Positions 44,001-53,266 of a stretch of 64,000 nt of DNA are shown piece after piece; position 1 is the first letter of the stretch, and every line of letters starts with the position of its first letter. The stretch covers positions 1-64,000 of IMG/VR virus record IMGVR_UViG_3300021599_001992; one strand, given 5' to 3'. Both the position numbers and the translations under genes were made by a program. The DNA comes from a virus. The notes under the pieces are model-generated. The model did no database searches and was not told the origin of the DNA. It was given only the letters and a program-made list of their open reading frames with translations.

Positions 44001-45798
44001 TTGTAGAAGATCTGCGGTAAAAGTGGAGTATACTAAAATAGTAAAAAAAGAAACACCACCTGCATCAAATACAACTATAGTAATAGAACCAACAACAGAT
44101 ACTACTAAACCACCAATTGATGTGATGAAAAGAATAGTAATGAAAACATTAACAGAATGTTACTATTTTAAAATGTTAGAGGAAACATCCCCCGTACAGT
44201 TCAACACGTTAAGAGAAAAATTAAAATATTTTCATCCGGGATTTCATTCAATGACTCCTGAAGGGTTAAATGCAAGATTAACATTTTTAAATCAGTGTTT
44301 AAGACCTGGTGATACAATACCAGTAAAAGGTCTTGCCGAAACTTCAGATATTAATGCAAGAAATACATCTTTTGGTCCACCACCTATTTGTGTATTAAGA
44401 GTTGGTGATTTTTATCATTCAAAAATAATCATAAGAGATGTTAATATAACTTTCGATGATGGGGTTTGGGATTTAAATGCTGATGGAATTGGAGTACAAC
44501 CAATGATTGCAAGTGTCTCATTACAAATTAATTTTATAGGTGGACACGGATTAGAAAGACCAATTGAAAGGTTACAAAACGCATTATCCTCAAATTTTTA
44601 TGCTAATACTGAAATGTATGATGAAAGATCAATTTCAACAGCAACAAAAATTGGAGGTAAAGACGCGGAAGAATTTACAAAAGAATTTTTAACTGAATTA
44701 AATAACGATTACATATCTAAACAAAAATTAAAAGATTCAAACGGAAATACATTTGTAGAGGGAAAGTATTTTGGAACACTTTCAGGGTCCACATTAGACT
44801 ATACTACTATGATAGATGAATTATTCACAAATACAGAAGAATATTTCAATTCATACGAAAAGACACATGAAATTATATTAGAAAAATATGGATCAGATGT
44901 TGGTAGATTACTATTACATCCTGATTACAGAACAACAAAAACATTAGATGTTGAGAATGGATCAACAGGAACATCTGTTGAATTATTTGGTATAACATCA
45001 AATAATTTTAGTATACCCTCTACATTAGATTCTTTGAGATTAAAATTTATTAGTGAAATTTTTACAAATGAAAATCTTGCAACATTAATGACACTAAACG
45101 AAGTTATACCAAGTGATAAACTACAAAATGTAGATGATGTTTTATATCAAGAATATAACTTTGATCAAAAATTTTCTGACATATTATTAGGAGTTTTTAG
45201 TGATTTTGAAAGTACAATAAAAGATGTTGAAAAAAATAGAAATAAAATTATAAAGACAATTGACGAATTAAACTATGTAGTAAAAAATAGTTTTGATGTA
45301 AAATTCCAAGACAATAATTCTACTAAAGCAGTTTTATCTGCTTTCACACCTTCAGATTTTTATAAAAATTATGACAATTGTATTGAGGAAATAAAAAAGA
45401 ACGCACCTAAATTTTATTCTAAAATAGATAGTACGTTAGATTTTAAAAATCTTAGTTCAATAACTAACGATCAAAAGAGTATAATTATTGCACAATTAAC
45501 TTCAAAATTAGAAGAAGAAATTTATAATATATTAGTTGAAAAATTACCATTATACAGTATTGAAGTTAGTGAGGAAATGAAAAGACAAATAAAAAGACAA
45601 CTTAATAGGTTTTATAGTAAGAATAAAGTAAAAAATACAAATTTAAGAATACCTAAATTAAGAAAAAGAAGAAACGATAAAAAAATTTCATATTCAGTTA
45701 GTTTACAAGATACTATCACAACAACCGATGAAATTAAAAAATTATTTTCTACACAAAATTCAGTTACAAATAAACTAAATTATTATAGAGTGATATGA
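41050..45798 (+). CDS. Large baseplate protein with internal OmpA-like domain, 1582 aa
   Basis: A very large structural protein of the baseplate region. Residues ~560-660 contain EGSQEFYAKKYMLSIENLAW, LPFCERGPNGGRVMWFPPYD, FLGRPEPIYTYQGTERNGQL and SFKIIVDHPSILNLLI, a block shared by baseplate proteins of flavophages as I recall. Residues ~855-1000 resemble an OmpA/MotB peptidoglycan-binding domain: IVNINSFTSDLSDDDASYKL, SLRRAHSIIKYIVKK and, later, FGCRRSAVKVEY. ~1070-1200 has PICVLRVGDFYHSKIIIRDV, IGVQPMIASVSLQINFIGGH. The C-terminus is a basic helical tail. It overlaps the next gene by 4 nt (ATGA). Confidence 0.72.
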   Translation: MPSYTSFEYTKSLRDDLLRRTLDPVYGNYVSPKRFTRDNYQVQTQNDYSNIDLPPVDSNRSTELSKPKSLNTFKPTEYNIFENLSNLQRRANLQLYPYFTKTNDGLIGILTTKSYDNESELFKFAARHIKSEKTGPLLSRIEQNLYTSTVAKVRIADALQGNTTTLVNILKGKEPLIEGNNKITVAKSLPGKAIDFAQTVAGLQLPFTEIPGDYLSNPRNPVNVRPTQTTLATKVWQDVTGVLGSIVGIDRRPLPSRKPSDLMIEYMGSASKNRLFDLLAYSKYAPNYTTLARSQQSTKIFDIPNAFAQGIKTLLGTEAPNGLAYIGDDRGNDVKNATTDLFSGRKIKSNYYQTILFDPELSKLTRQTSLSEKGSIPGNLTWIGKKSENKLNLYSNSTNEEQTKLNESLSKIFKFRTDSILETTQQILETQPKGGEGKSHIANVIDQTSRFFKEGDIMISKGSAVKYVANGKDIGVEYARVWTKDRPYYKMADTMPFYKETESTPYYKKTERPYRRTNVRRFDGSVMSDTWNLNIAPMSNGKKDFSSSSNIFKIEGSQEFYAKKYMLSIENLAWKTSNKEFFTVNDLPFCERGPNGGRVMWFPPYDLKVSEQNNATWDKNVFLGRPEPIYTYQGTERNGQLSFKIIVDHPSILNLLIREHFKNMTDEQADDYINAYFSGAKDIDFYSLIRTYTTLDSSDIQLVQRYLASANKEENLKKAQQLKQQQVKDDPSSVENPEGKDETIKKDFVLNFIKNVPLGSDEKYNGDYGEVPGKFSVIENSYIDELTDDLTQLIAGDKPEDTQDMLIIFGKERLETSEITPATEIVLNKVNEVFQNINSQINDLDSVLSDIKDNLDKRSLKEIIVNINSFTSDLSDDDASYKLSLRRAHSIIKYIVKKISNSDSSTIDQEWTNFEDNSVIARGQQIIKDIIVPFNKLGYVNVDGSFVIKTVSHGPKLQNDYDQDCHQKTFNNPKLRQYTPKSFGCRRSAVKVEYTKIVKKETPPASNTTIVIEPTTDTTKPPIDVMKRIVMKTLTECYYFKMLEETSPVQFNTLREKLKYFHPGFHSMTPEGLNARLTFLNQCLRPGDTIPVKGLAETSDINARNTSFGPPPICVLRVGDFYHSKIIIRDVNITFDDGVWDLNADGIGVQPMIASVSLQINFIGGHGLERPIERLQNALSSNFYANTEMYDERSISTATKIGGKDAEEFTKEFLTELNNDYISKQKLKDSNGNTFVEGKYFGTLSGSTLDYTTMIDELFTNTEEYFNSYEKTHEIILEKYGSDVGRLLLHPDYRTTKTLDVENGSTGTSVELFGITSNNFSIPSTLDSLRLKFISEIFTNENLATLMTLNEVIPSDKLQNVDDVLYQEYNFDQKFSDILLGVFSDFESTIKDVEKNRNKIIKTIDELNYVVKNSFDVKFQDNNSTKAVLSAFTPSDFYKNYDNCIEEIKKNAPKFYSKIDSTLDFKNLSSITNDQKSIIIAQLTSKLEEEIYNILVEKLPLYSIEVSEEMKRQIKRQLNRFYSKNKVKNTNLRIPKLRKRRNDKKISYSVSLQDTITTTDEIKKLFSTQNSVTNKLNYYRVI

Positions 45799-46121
45799 GT
45801 AGACAATATTATGATAGATATGAATTCTTTGAAAAAGACGGATCATTTAATGTGGTGCCAGGAATTGATTTACCATTTAAAGGAACCGATAAATACATTC
45901 AAATGAAGAGAGGTAAAGATAGATTTGATAAACTATCTCAAGAATATTACGGTTCACCATTATATGGATGGTTAATTCAATTAGCAAATCCTTCTGTTAA
46001 TAGTGTTGAATTTGAAATACCTGATAATACTTTTATAAGAATACCATATCCTTTAATTACGACTTTACAAGATTATAAAAGAGGTGTAGAATTGTACAGA
46101 TTATATTATGGACAGGATTGA
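45795..46121 (+). CDS. Baseplate wedge gp53/LysM-like protein, 108 aa
   Basis: Small baseplate component. GKDRFDKLSQEYYGSPLYGW followed by LIQLANPSVNS and IPDNTFIRIPYPL has the LysM-like 'D.l..iA...Yg....w..i...N.....d.....G..l.iP' layout found in T4 gp53 and in tail proteins of contractile systems. The N-terminal YYDRYEFFEKDGSFNVVPGI is probably a docking strand. It overlaps the large upstream gene by 4 nt and the giant hub gene by 14 nt, so the three are translated together. The gp53 assignment is moderate. Confidence 0.72.
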   Translation: MSRQYYDRYEFFEKDGSFNVVPGIDLPFKGTDKYIQMKRGKDRFDKLSQEYYGSPLYGWLIQLANPSVNSVEFEIPDNTFIRIPYPLITTLQDYKRGVELYRLYYGQD

Positions 46122-49100
46122 TAATAAAAACGAAGAAATTCTTATTAAGGTTGATCAAAATAATTTGATTTATATTGATCCAAATAGCGTGGTTGATGAA
46201 ACGGGATTGGTATATCCAAGAAATCTTAACCAAGAAAAATTAGTAATGTATGCTAATTTAGAGGCAGATATTGTACCGAGGTCAAATCTTGTTGCTGGAA
46301 ATGACAAAAATACACTTACAAGTATTGCAAAAGGTACTTTGAATTTTCTAAAAAATCAAGAAGGTGAAGATTACGACACAAATTGGACTGATTCATATTC
46401 GGAATATAGAGAAAAAACAAAAAAAGTTGATGGGAAAATAGTATCTACAGGTGAATTTTATCAATCAGACACAACTGGTCAATCTTTTGGAATTGACACT
46501 ATAAAAGTTGATATAAAAGGAGCAAATTCAATACCACAAGTACAGATAAATTTTATTGATGTAAGAGGAAAGACATTATTTGAATCACCCGAAAATTCAC
46601 CATATAGAGCATTCTTTCATGTCCCTTGGCCAATATTTTATTTAACTCTTAAAGGGTACTTTGGAAAGGCAATTAGATATAGATTACATTTAGTAAAATT
46701 CACATCAAAGTTTAACGAGTCTAATGGTAATTTTGAAGTACAGACTACATTTGTAGGATCAACGTATGCATATCTTTCAGATATAACATTACAAGGAATT
46801 TTGAATGCTCCGTATATGTACATAAAAGATACAATAAGTGATAAAATTTTTAATCCAAATACCCAACTATATGATCAAAAAGCATCAAAATCATCTAAAG
46901 GTTATTCGATATTAAAAAGTGTATATAGTGAATATAAAGCTAAAGGTCTTCTTAATGAAAATTTTCCAGTAAAAACACTAAGAGAACTTGTACTCAATGC
47001 TCAGTCTTTAGACAAAATATTAGAACAAGAAATTTTTGGTAAGTATGTTGACATGAGCATATTTGCAGCATTAAAAAAGTTTGAAACAGACATTATCAAT
47101 TTTGAAAAATCTGTTAAAGCATGGGGAGGTAAAAATTTAGATAGGAAAACAGGTCTTAGTTTAGGTAATTCAACAGATGAAGAAAGTAAGGTGTTTTATC
47201 CATTGAAAGAAAATAAAAACAGTTTAGACTTAGTAACAGGAGACACTAAAAATGGTGCATTGGAACAATTAATTGTTTCATATACAACAAAACTTTCAGA
47301 AAGTAATTTATTAGCAAGTAATATTTTAAATAAAACAAGTTCGGTGTTCTCAAAGGGTAGTATGAAATTGAACACCAAAATTCAAAAAATAGGTGATTAC
47401 TATAAAACAACAGATAACGGTGCTGTCTATGTCGGTATAAATCTTTTGGTAAATGACATTAGAGATGTTAACAAAAGTTTTAATGAACAAAAAGAAAAAT
47501 TGGAAACGGATGTTGAATCCAAAATGAATGAAATAGTAAAAGACCCATCTAAAGGAATCGGGTTCGAACCTACAGTTAGAAATATATTTGCGGTAATTTT
47601 AGCAAACACCGATACATACATAAGATTACATAAAGATGTTCACCAAAGAGCCATTGATGTTGGAAATGAAAGAAAAAAAATTATAAAAAGTTTTACAGAC
47701 GAAACACCCGGAGAACCAATTTATCCTTGGCCTGAAATTAAAAAAAACGCAGACAAATCAAAACAAAAAGTAATTGCTTACCCTGGTGAAACAAGTTTAA
47801 AAGACAAACTAAAATCATACGATTCTAAACTTTGGCCTGAAGTAGAGTTTGTTGAAAATTTTGTATCGGTAGCAACTCAAAAAGACGACCCAAGTTCAGA
47901 AGAATCAAATTCAGGTGTTAATTTTATTTTTGAAACGGATTTAGATAAAACAAAAATTGGTTCGATAAATACATTATTATCCTTAAGTAAAATAATACCA
48001 TATGTAGATAAAACACAAGCAGGATTTTTATATGAAATGTGGGAAAGAAGTTTTAATACATTAATGTTTGAATCATATAATAATGAAATTATAAAAAGAT
48101 TAGCTAATATTGAATATGAATCAATACAAGAATCAATCAAAGAAGATCAAGATTTAATAAAATTACTTATAAAAAAATCAAGAAGTTTAAGTGATTTAAA
48201 AAACGTATTAAAAGAAATTGCACCAATACAAAAATATCTTTACTACGAAGATCAATTACCATCAACACAATATATTCAAGAATTAATTGAAAATCCATAT
48301 AACATTGAACAATATGAACCTAAACCACAATCAACAAAATTAAATGATGATTATGATAGATTAAGTAAAGAATTGGAAAACTTTAGTGTTGAAAATTATA
48401 GACAACACATGTTTCCATTTAATGCAACTAATTACTTAAAATATGTAAATGACCCTCAATTCACTAAAAAAGAAAATAGGTATAATTTTAATAATTACTT
48501 TTCAGTAAACTTATCACAGGGTTTTATATCTGGTATAATTGATCCTAATTTGTGGGTAAATGGTAACTATTTTAAACAAAATATATTTGGCAGAGGTTTA
48601 ACTATCGATGATACATTCATTAATATTTTAAACACACCATATTTCCATAATCAACTATATTCAGATTTTAAATCAAATACAAATATTACAGGGAAATACG
48701 CTGGATCTGCATATCTTTTATTAAATTCATTACCATTTGTTGATTTAGAAACAAAATTTGATCATACATTAAGTAACGGTAAAAAGATTGAAAATTTAAC
48801 AGTTTCACATGTTTTCAGAGAATTAAGTGCAAGTCATTATATTCCATATCATTTAATGTTAAAATGGGGATCAATTTATCATAGATATAAAAAATATATT
48901 AAAGAAGGAATTGATATATTAGGTGAACATATACCAACCCAAAGAACAGGTTTTATTGATTCATCGAATAATGTAATACCTGTTGACGCAGATTTATTAT
49001 TTAACAACTATGGTACTGAAACATTTAGTATTAGTGGATATTCAGTAAATAATACAAGTAAAGATGTTGGAATTTATCCATTTTATCAATCAGTATATTC

Positions 49101-51918
49101 ACAAATAGTGAATGGATATAATCATTACGAAGTGTTGTCGGGTGCAACTTCATACACAGGTAACACAGTAAATGGTTCAATTATTCATAATATTAGATTT
49201 GGAACATTAAATGAATTAAGATATTGGACGGTATTAACTGACAATGAAAAATTTGGGACTGATAAATCGTATACACTTCTACCATGTGATGGTGGAAATG
49301 AATATATAGATTTAAAAAATACACCAAATTTAATGAACAATGCAGATACCTTAGATAGAGGTAAACAAATATACTATAGAACAATATGGTCCGATAATGA
49401 TTATATTAATAATGATTTTAGTGGTAAAACATTCTCTTCTTATTCGGAATATCAAAGAGGATTTGTTGGTAGCGGCGCAACTACTGATGATAGATTTGAA
49501 ATGACAAAAAATTATAGAAAAATCTATGATCTAATTGCAACATTTAGTCCTAAAATATTAGATGAGTTTGAATCGATGTTTTTGGAATTCTCGTCTGCAA
49601 AAACACAACAAAATTTACAAATAATTGATTTTAACAGAGTACAATATTATAAATTTCAAGATTTATTAAAAGCAATTAGTAACATAGAAAAAAAATCCGA
49701 TGATAGTAATCTAACATTATCTGAACTATTTACAGAACTAAGAAATAGACAAAATCTTAAACTCGAATATATCACCAAAAAAATATTATCAAATGATAAT
49801 TTAATAAAATTAACAATTGGTAACTCTAAAGAATACGATACACATGTTTTACATGGATTTACAAAAATATCAAATACAGGTAGATTTGTGACAGGTGATT
49901 TTACGACATCACAATTAAATACACAAACACAAAATTTAATTAAATTATATGTAGGAGAAAATCCTGAATCATTATTAGCAACGAATTTATATGAAAACTT
50001 TTTCTTAACAAATAACATTGAAGTAAATGAACAAAATATATTAACATTTAGACCGTTAATTTATTTGTATTCAGGATTTGTCAACAAAAAAATTGAAGAA
50101 TTAGGATCGTACACACCAACTAATGATGATTTCATAAATTACTTAAAGACAAATATTTTTGAAAAAAATTATAACGACAATCCATTTGATAGCAAAGGGT
50201 TTAATCAGAAAATAGATTTATACTTCTCAACTCTAACAAATAACTTTAAAAAACTAAGAGAAAAAAGAGAAGAGGATTTAACAATACTTGGTGGATATAA
50301 TAACGATCCATTAAAAATTGAATTATATAATACGTTTAAATCGTTCAATGATAAGTGGATTGCCGGTAACTCTATTGGACAAAGAGTGTTGTTAGATGAA
50401 TTTCTATTTTTAGATAGAGCAAATAGAGACATTGGAGACAGATATTATTTCAATTTAGATAGGATCGCACAATTAGACGATAAAAAAAATAAAAAACAAA
50501 GTCTTTACGGGTTAATATCAATTCTTTTAGATAAAACAGGATTTGATATGAGACCATTACCTGCATATGTTAATTTTTACGGAACTAATTTTTCATCTAA
50601 ACCAAAATTAACACCATCTAAAAAAGTTGCGGAAAACATATTCGGTACATTTTTAGATGTTGATTATCAAGAATCGTCACCTAAAATTATTATTCAATAT
50701 ATTGGTAACACATCTAAGAGACCTGATATGTCGAGTGAAAAATATAATTTTACTGATGATAGTTTTAACATTGCGAATACAAATAACAATCCTATTTTAA
50801 TCACAACACCAGAAGTTTTTAGAATTGGTGAACTATCCAAATCAAACAAAGCGGTTGCGTTTGAAATAAGTTTTGGAGATCAAAATCAAAGTATATTCAA
50901 AACCATTCAACTCGATCAACAATCAATTAAAAATACATCTGAATCCTTTGCGGTTTTAGAAAATTTAGGTAGATCTGAAAGTGGTGCAGGTGCATATAAT
51001 GTAGACGTAAGTTTATATGATTATTATAAAACGGCATCATATAGTTGTTCAGTTACATGTATGGGGAATGTAATGATACAACCGACTATGTTCTTCTATT
51101 TAAAAAATGTACCCATGTTCAGAGGTACATATTGGATTACTGAAGTTTCACATAATATAAAAAATAATAATATAGTAACTTCTTTTAAAGGTACAAGAAT
51201 TCCATATACTAATTTACCCGACCCAAAAGATTCATTCTTATCAAGTTATAGAGTATTCTTTGATAAGTTAATGAAAAAAGCGGTAAGTAGAGTGGATGCA
51301 AATAGTAAAACAAATACATCGACAACAAAAAACATAACAGTAGACGGAATAAACTACTCTGTGGATATTATTAAACAATTACCAAATGAAAATTTTGTAT
51401 CGGCATCTTCTTTAACAAGTTACGGTATTCCATTTAATGGATTCAATAACGAGAGATACATTCAAATGGTTAACCATGATGGTAAGGATTGGTTGAGAGC
51501 TGCGGTTGTGATGATGGGAGGTTCAAATTATTCTATTTCACCAAATACGCACATGTCATTGATTGATAAATTATCAGAAACCACACCATTTACTATAATA
51601 AAACCCAAAGAATTATTATGGAAAGACATACAAAATTCGGGTCAATTATTTTATTCAAGTAAATTTAAATTAGGTGGTGCGGTTACGGCTAATAGTATTT
51701 TACAATTAAAAACACTATTTTATAATCCACAAACAAAAGGACCGATATACACACTCGAATCTGATTTTCAACTTGATGAAGATGCTGGACCAAGAAGATT
51801 TAAAGGACCTATCGATGTCGGACCAACAGGAATATATGGAATTGCAATGTCAAAAGAATTAATGAAAGAATTGAATATAGATAAAGAGGGTGATATTATA
51901 TATTTCAGACTTGAGTAG
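46108..51918 (+). CDS. Giant baseplate hub-like protein, 1936 aa
   Basis: Largest gene in the window. Residues ~130-240 have TIKVDIKGANSIPQVQINFI, YRAFFHVPWPIFYLTLKGYF and SNGNFEVQTTFVGSTYAYLS, as in hub proteins that build the first ring above the spike. The C-terminal part (~1640-1710) has YSCSVTCMGNVMIQPTMFFY, LKNVPMFRGTYWITEVSHNI and NNNIVTSFKGTRIPYTNLPD, the pattern of T4 gp27/gpD-type hub domains. The end (~1760-1936) contains FNGFNNERYIQMVNHDGKDW and a small domain of unknown fold. I found no lysozyme or protease triad. It starts at an ATG inside the gp53-like gene. Confidence 0.7.
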   Translation: MDRIDNKNEEILIKVDQNNLIYIDPNSVVDETGLVYPRNLNQEKLVMYANLEADIVPRSNLVAGNDKNTLTSIAKGTLNFLKNQEGEDYDTNWTDSYSEYREKTKKVDGKIVSTGEFYQSDTTGQSFGIDTIKVDIKGANSIPQVQINFIDVRGKTLFESPENSPYRAFFHVPWPIFYLTLKGYFGKAIRYRLHLVKFTSKFNESNGNFEVQTTFVGSTYAYLSDITLQGILNAPYMYIKDTISDKIFNPNTQLYDQKASKSSKGYSILKSVYSEYKAKGLLNENFPVKTLRELVLNAQSLDKILEQEIFGKYVDMSIFAALKKFETDIINFEKSVKAWGGKNLDRKTGLSLGNSTDEESKVFYPLKENKNSLDLVTGDTKNGALEQLIVSYTTKLSESNLLASNILNKTSSVFSKGSMKLNTKIQKIGDYYKTTDNGAVYVGINLLVNDIRDVNKSFNEQKEKLETDVESKMNEIVKDPSKGIGFEPTVRNIFAVILANTDTYIRLHKDVHQRAIDVGNERKKIIKSFTDETPGEPIYPWPEIKKNADKSKQKVIAYPGETSLKDKLKSYDSKLWPEVEFVENFVSVATQKDDPSSEESNSGVNFIFETDLDKTKIGSINTLLSLSKIIPYVDKTQAGFLYEMWERSFNTLMFESYNNEIIKRLANIEYESIQESIKEDQDLIKLLIKKSRSLSDLKNVLKEIAPIQKYLYYEDQLPSTQYIQELIENPYNIEQYEPKPQSTKLNDDYDRLSKELENFSVENYRQHMFPFNATNYLKYVNDPQFTKKENRYNFNNYFSVNLSQGFISGIIDPNLWVNGNYFKQNIFGRGLTIDDTFINILNTPYFHNQLYSDFKSNTNITGKYAGSAYLLLNSLPFVDLETKFDHTLSNGKKIENLTVSHVFRELSASHYIPYHLMLKWGSIYHRYKKYIKEGIDILGEHIPTQRTGFIDSSNNVIPVDADLLFNNYGTETFSISGYSVNNTSKDVGIYPFYQSVYSQIVNGYNHYEVLSGATSYTGNTVNGSIIHNIRFGTLNELRYWTVLTDNEKFGTDKSYTLLPCDGGNEYIDLKNTPNLMNNADTLDRGKQIYYRTIWSDNDYINNDFSGKTFSSYSEYQRGFVGSGATTDDRFEMTKNYRKIYDLIATFSPKILDEFESMFLEFSSAKTQQNLQIIDFNRVQYYKFQDLLKAISNIEKKSDDSNLTLSELFTELRNRQNLKLEYITKKILSNDNLIKLTIGNSKEYDTHVLHGFTKISNTGRFVTGDFTTSQLNTQTQNLIKLYVGENPESLLATNLYENFFLTNNIEVNEQNILTFRPLIYLYSGFVNKKIEELGSYTPTNDDFINYLKTNIFEKNYNDNPFDSKGFNQKIDLYFSTLTNNFKKLREKREEDLTILGGYNNDPLKIELYNTFKSFNDKWIAGNSIGQRVLLDEFLFLDRANRDIGDRYYFNLDRIAQLDDKKNKKQSLYGLISILLDKTGFDMRPLPAYVNFYGTNFSSKPKLTPSKKVAENIFGTFLDVDYQESSPKIIIQYIGNTSKRPDMSSEKYNFTDDSFNIANTNNNPILITTPEVFRIGELSKSNKAVAFEISFGDQNQSIFKTIQLDQQSIKNTSESFAVLENLGRSESGAGAYNVDVSLYDYYKTASYSCSVTCMGNVMIQPTMFFYLKNVPMFRGTYWITEVSHNIKNNNIVTSFKGTRIPYTNLPDPKDSFLSSYRVFFDKLMKKAVSRVDANSKTNTSTTKNITVDGINYSVDIIKQLPNENFVSASSLTSYGIPFNGFNNERYIQMVNHDGKDWLRAAVVMMGGSNYSISPNTHMSLIDKLSETTPFTIIKPKELLWKDIQNSGQLFYSSKFKLGGAVTANSILQLKTLFYNPQTKGPIYTLESDFQLDEDAGPRRFKGPIDVGPTGIYGIAMSKELMKELNIDKEGDIIYFRLE

Positions 51919-51937
51919 AAAAATACATTTATTTAGA

Positions 51938-51946
51938 TATTTATTA
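51938..51946 (+). promoter_or_regulatory. Late-promoter-like element
   Basis: TATTTATTA ending 10 nt before the ATG at 51957. Confidence 0.5.
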
Positions 51947-51956
51947 TAAAAAAACT

Positions 51957-52160
51957 ATGAGTAACTTAAATATACATAATTCTTTGGATCAATTTTTAAA
52001 TCCTAAGAAATATAAGGTTATTTCTAATGACAGTATGTCTCAAGAAGTTTGTGATTTACAAACAGGTGAATGTTATGTTATTAGATCTAAAGATGGTATA
52101 GTGGAAAGAATAAATAAAAAATATATTACCGAAGACGGTAGACAACCTTTACAAGATTAA
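51957..52160 (+). CDS. Small conserved phage protein, 67 aa
   Basis: Unrecognised small protein with a beta-hairpin-like middle (YKVISNDSMSQEVCDLQTGE, CYVIRSKDGIVERINKKY) and a charged end (ITEDGRQPLQD). Its start is preceded by a late-promoter-like element, and its stop is 4 nt before the next gene, so it heads a late unit with the Pro-rich protein and the ferritin-like protein. The V-C-D-L-Q-T-G-E-C-Y-V pattern is compatible with a small metal-free beta fold. No function can be named. Confidence 0.58.
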   Translation: MSNLNIHNSLDQFLNPKKYKVISNDSMSQEVCDLQTGECYVIRSKDGIVERINKKYITEDGRQPLQD

Positions 52161-52164
52161 TACT

Positions 52165-52815
52165 ATGAGCTTAGAAAAAAAATTACACGAAGAATTACAG
52201 CGTTATAAGGAAATTAACAACTACACTAAGAAATTAGTAGTAGAACAAGACGCACCTCCTCCCCCTCCCCCTGTTGGTGGTGAACCAACAGACGCAGCGG
52301 CGGATACCGGAGGATTAGATACACCCCCACCACCACCTCCATCTGGTGGAATGGATACCCCTCCATCATCTTTAGGTGAAACCACACCTTCAGATACCGA
52401 AGAAATAGATATTACTGATTTAGTTAATATGACTAAAAGTATTAAAAAGGATATCGAAGATAATAAACAAGAACACGGAACTGTTTTAAGTCAGATGGAT
52501 GCGGTGTTTTCTAAATTAGATGATTTAGAAGCTAAATTGGGTCAAATGGATTCAGTTATAGCTAAAATAGACGAATTGGGATCTAAGGTTCAAGATATGA
52601 AACCTCATACACCACAAGAAAAACTTGAATTGAGATCATTGGATTCTTATCCATTTAACCAAAAACCTCAAGAATTTTTTGCACAAAAGCAAGGCGAAAT
52701 GCAAATGACCGGTAAAAATGAATACGTATTAACAAAAGATGATGTTGAAAACTATTCAAAAACCATAACACAAACATTTAATCCCGAATTAGAAAAAGAT
52801 GAATTTAAATTCTAA
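52165..52815 (+). CDS. Pro-rich coiled-coil protein; candidate core/internal head protein, 216 aa
   Basis: Unrecognised. It begins MSLEKKLHEELQRYKEINNY then TKKLVVEQDAPPPPPP. The helix followed by V-V-E is again like a capsid-targeting/protease-cleavage start. Residues ~30-75 are Pro/Gly-rich with two hexaproline-type runs. Residues ~95-150 are a coiled coil with strict heptads (SQMDAVFSKLDDLEAKLGQM, DSVIAKIDELGSKVQDMK). The C-terminal ~65 residues include LDSYPFNQKPQEFFAQK and NEYVLTKDDVENYSKTI. Its 3' end overlaps the ferritin-like gene by 17 nt. Confidence 0.58.
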   Translation: MSLEKKLHEELQRYKEINNYTKKLVVEQDAPPPPPPVGGEPTDAAADTGGLDTPPPPPPSGGMDTPPSSLGETTPSDTEEIDITDLVNMTKSIKKDIEDNKQEHGTVLSQMDAVFSKLDDLEAKLGQMDSVIAKIDELGSKVQDMKPHTPQEKLELRSLDSYPFNQKPQEFFAQKQGEMQMTGKNEYVLTKDDVENYSKTITQTFNPELEKDEFKF

Positions 52816-53170
52816 CGTAAATTTACTATTAGGGTTACACGCTCAATTAAAAGTATTTCATTGGCAAACTAAAGGTTTTGCGAGACATGAAGCATTTGCA
52901 GATATTAGATCAACTATTGAAGATTTAATGGATGAATTTATTGAACAAGCTATGGGTCAATACGGAAGATTTGTTTTGGATGATGAAACAAAAGTTATAA
53001 ACTTAATTAACTTATCCGAGGCTAAACCATCTCAAATGGCTGAAACCATATGTGGTGCTTTAGTTCAATTAACAGATCAAATAGATCCTAAGGATACCAA
53101 TCTTTTAAATTTAAGAGATGAGTTATTAGGTGCAGTTCAAAAATTAAAATATCTATTAACCTTAGAGTAA
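52799..53170 (+). CDS. Ferritin/Dps-like DUF5856 protein, 123 aa
   Basis: A four-helix protein. The N-terminus NLLLGLHAQLKVFHWQTKGF and ARHEAFADIRSTIEDLMDEF match the ferritin-like pattern of phage DUF5856, in which 'LHxQxKxxHWQT' parallels the iron-ligand helix of Dps proteins. MGQYGRFVLDDETKVINLIN follows. The family name is from memory. Dps-like proteins bind DNA or iron; whether this one keeps a metal site is unknown. It ends at a strong terminator and overlaps the Pro-rich gene by 17 nt, so expression is late. Confidence 0.7.
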   Translation: MNLNSNVNLLLGLHAQLKVFHWQTKGFARHEAFADIRSTIEDLMDEFIEQAMGQYGRFVLDDETKVINLINLSEAKPSQMAETICGALVQLTDQIDPKDTNLLNLRDELLGAVQKLKYLLTLE

Positions 53171-53191
53171 AAATATTTTTAAAAAATTTGT

Positions 53192-53221
53192 AACCCGGAA
53201 TTTTCTTTCCGGGTTTTTTTA
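53192..53221 (+). terminator. Terminator between the late tail block and the replication block
   Basis: Stem AACCCGGAA (53192-53200) and TTCCGGGTT (53207-53215) with a 6-nt loop and a run of T. It separates the tail genes from the SSB gene. Confidence 0.92.
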
Positions 53222-53266
53222 TGTATATTATATCTATAACTTATTATTAATTTAAATTTCAATTTT

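Noticed and set aside
49656-50018. A 120-aa minus-strand ORF inside the giant hub gene
   Set aside because: Antisense shadow with no start signal, in an uninterrupted conserved-style frame.
53222-53266. Possible host-type promoter before gp32 (TAAATTTC)
   Set aside because: The -7 element is imperfect and no TTTG box is present at the right distance.
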